This document shows, in pieces, positions 62,161-64,000 of a DNA stretch of 64,000 nt. Both the position numbers and the translations under genes were made by a program. Where the stretch lies: positions 93,708,627 through 93,772,626 of the forward strand of contig CP092872.1 of the NCBI GenBank assembly GCA_030710605.1. Reading direction: 5' to 3'. This DNA comes from Cordylochernes scorpioides. Lineage: Eukaryota; Arthropoda; Arachnida; Pseudoscorpiones; Chernetidae. The notes below the pieces were generated by a model. That model was not told the origin of the DNA and did not search any database. It saw only the letters and a list, made by a program, of their open reading frames with translations. The stretch's first letter is position 1. The number at the start of each line of letters is the position of its first letter.

Positions 62161-62305
62161 TTAGTCATAGAATTGGCCCAGGCACTCTGCTCACTATCAG
62201 AGATGTCTTTTTTAAAATTATTTATCAATCCGATCATATTGTACAATTTCACTTTTTTTTTTCTTCTTTTTTTTTGACAATACTAATGTTGTCGAGCATA
62301 GGTAG

Positions 62306-62593
62306 GACTTGCCTAAGTCTGTGGGACGATGGAGTGATGACTTCATATGGGTCAGGAACCTTGAAACCTCCGACTCCCACACCAACCTTCTAGGGTGTTG
62401 TTTATGGCGGGTCTGTGGGCACATTACTTCTAAACCTCTTCAGCCAGAAGAAAGATGTATACTTATACTGAAGAAGGACCCCTTCCTTATAAACGAATTG
62501 TACCACTTAGCCGAAGATACTTTATCTAGAATAACACCTCATATAGACATAGAAGAATTAGCCCAAAAGAAAAGAAGAATAATTGAAATATAG
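62306..62593 (+). CDS. candidate terminal exon, unknown protein
   Basis: A long pyrimidine tract (62248-62274) and AG at 62304-62305 precede an open frame: DLPKSVGRWSDDFIWVRNLE, TSDSHTNLLGCCLWRVCGHI, further PEERCILILKKDPFLINELY, AEDTLSRITPHIDIEELAQK, ending KKRRIIEI and TAG. Composition and lack of stops for 95 codons suggest coding history. I do not recognise a family. A retroelement tail is an alternative. Confidence 0.42.
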   Translation, partial: DLPKSVGRWSDDFIWVRNLETSDSHTNLLGCCLWRVCGHITSKPLQPEERCILILKKDPFLINELYHLAEDTLSRITPHIDIEELAQKKRRIIEI

Positions 62594-62599
62594 GTTTTT

Positions 62600-63210
62600 T
62601 AACTTTTAATTAGACATTTTAAATTTATATTGAGACATTTTTCATTTTAATTTAGACACATGGACTTTTCTATAAAAAAAAAGTCCATGTGTCTAAATTA
62701 AAATGAAAAATGCCTAAATTAAAATGAAAAATGCCTAAATTAAAATGAAAAATGCCTAAATTAAAATGAAAATGTCTAAATAAAAATGAAAGTGTCTAAA
62801 TTAAAATTTAAAATGTCTAAAATGAAATGAAAAATGCCTAAATTAAAATTGAAACTGTCTAAACTAAAATGAAAAATGCCTAAATTAAAATGAAAAATGT
62901 CTAAATTGAAATGGAAAATGACTAAATTAAAATTGAAAATGTCTAAATAAAAATGAAAGTGTCTAAATTAAAATGAAAAATGTCTAAATTAAAATTGAAA
63001 CTGTCTAAATAAAAATGAAAGTGTCTAAATTAAAATGAAAAATGTCTAAATTGAATTGAAAAATGCCTAAATTAAAATTGAAACTGTCTAAATAAAAATG
63101 AAAGTGTCTAAATTAAAATGAAAAATTTCTAAATTGAAATGAAAAATGTCTAAATTGAAATGAAAATTGTCTAAATTAAAATTGAAAATGCCTAATTAAA
63201 AGTTAAAAAC
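62600..63210 (+). repeat. degenerate 19-21 bp minisatellite
   Basis: Around 30 units of ATGCCTAAATTAAAATGAAAA or GTCTAAATTAAAATTGAAA. The first part (62625-62700) is inverted, so the array starts with a hairpin around TTTTCTATAAAAAAAAAG. Confidence 0.88.
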
Positions 63211-63609
63211 CTATATATAAAAATTCTTGAGAAATTCGGGTTTTAGTTTTGATTCATAAACATAAAATTTTGATCATAATATAAAAGTTCTAATAAACTA
63301 TTTATAGATCACAAAAAAGGCATAAGACGCTGCAACTCTTTTTATTGACTTGATTAAAGAAGCTTTCGGGCATGTCCTTTTTCAGCTAACTAAAAGTGTG
63401 ATTATTAAACGTACAAAATGTTGAGGCGAAGAGTCTCGTGTTTCTTCACAAGAAAATCTGATCCTCACAATTTTTGCACTTTTAATAATTTACTGCTCTA
63501 GTTGGTTATCCAACTTATATATATATATATTTTTTATAGTTGCATATAAAGCCTCAGAGCAAATTTATCTCTTCTTTGTTCTTATATCTCTGTCGCCATT
63601 GGGAATACG
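63211..63609. other. AT-rich DNA with a hammerhead-like motif
   Basis: 63360-63385 (minus) reads CTGAAAA, GG-ACATG-CC with one extra C, GAAAGCTT. Core position 8 is A. Nothing else is recognised. Confidence 0.4.
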
Positions 63610-64000
63610 TACTCATGGACAAAACTTAAGGAAGTTGTACCTTTTACCATGTATATCGGGATTCAGACAATAACTCTGAAAGATATTACAGTAACCTTTA
63701 TTGAAGACACACGAGATAACCAATATACACTCATGGACAAAACTTAAGGAAGTTGTACCTTTTACCATGTATATCGGGATTCAGATAATAACTCTGGAAG
63801 ATATTACAGTGACTTTTATTGAAGACACACGAGATAACCAATATACACTCATGGACAAAACTTAAGGAAGTTGTACCTTTTACCATGTATATCGGAATTG
63901 AGACAATAACTCTGGAAGATATTACAGTGACTTTTATTGAAGACACACGAGATAACCAATATACACTTATGGACAAAACTTAAGGAAGTTGTACCTTTTA
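63610..64000 (+). mobile_element. mariner-type MITE array, cut by window end
   Basis: Four left termini (ACTCATGGACAAAACTTAAG) at about 118-bp spacing, the last incomplete. Units carry TACCATGTATATCGGGATTC and ACACACGAGATAACCAATAT. Confidence 0.9.

Overview
This window is eukaryotic, intron-containing, AT-rich DNA that is almost entirely repetitive. It reads like the genome of an invertebrate animal. I base that on many decayed LINEs, a tRNA-derived SINE family, Penelope-like (PLE) termini with hammerhead-type motifs, Tc1/mariner-, pogo- and hAT-type miniature elements, Helitrons with textbook ends, several satellites, and only a few short exon-like islands. I cannot name the species. No bacterial or phage-like operon is present.

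Layout. 1-5.1 kb: LINE 3' ends, a SINE, one nearly full-length LINE reverse transcriptase ORF (one in-frame stop plus an upstream frameshift), and a tandem array built from another LINE's 3' end. 5.5-8.3 kb: minisatellites and a 139-bp satellite. 9-15 kb: pogo-like MITEs, fold-back elements carrying a hammerhead motif with a complete conserved core, and LINE tails. 15-18 kb: palindromes and a 32-bp minisatellite. 19-29 kb: a second LINE-tail array, LINE C-terminal fragments, fold-back elements, SINEs, a 677-bp Helitron and a 79-base poly(G) run. 29-33 kb: PLE pseudo-LTR, 61-bp minisatellite, LINE C-terminus, a 5S rRNA-like relic, an exon candidate and a second Helitron. 34.7-36.4 kb: the best cellular gene evidence, two minus-strand exons with compatible splice sites and phase. 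39.6-40.7 and 50.7-53.5 kb: two blocks of a 103-bp satellite in which nearly every unit carries the CRE palindrome TGACGTCA. 43.2-43.7 kb: two hAT-type MITEs bracketing a hAT transposase fragment. 46.3-46.8 kb: the C-terminus of a PLE protein followed by its hammerhead-bearing terminus. 47.9 kb: mariner transposase remnant. 55.4-56.3 kb: 17-bp minisatellite. 57-64 kb: arrays grown from a mariner-type MITE, another PLE terminus, a tRNA-Gln gene or pseudogene, and a candidate terminal exon.

Two themes stand out. First, hammerhead-ribozyme-like cores (CUGANGA, stem II, GAAA, and a self-complementary mini stem III such as ACGU, AGCU or ACCAUGGU followed by H17) occur more than twenty times in several unrelated sequence families, often as face-to-face palindromes. 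The copy at 9437-9487 is complete in its core and has a stem I, though its stem III could form only between two copies. Second, several dispersed elements have been turned into tandem arrays: the mariner-type MITE is present with 1, 2, 3, at least 4 and 6 units, and LINE 3' ends joined through CAA-rich tails form two arrays. All coordinates of repeats are approximate to a few bases unless terminal motifs are quoted.
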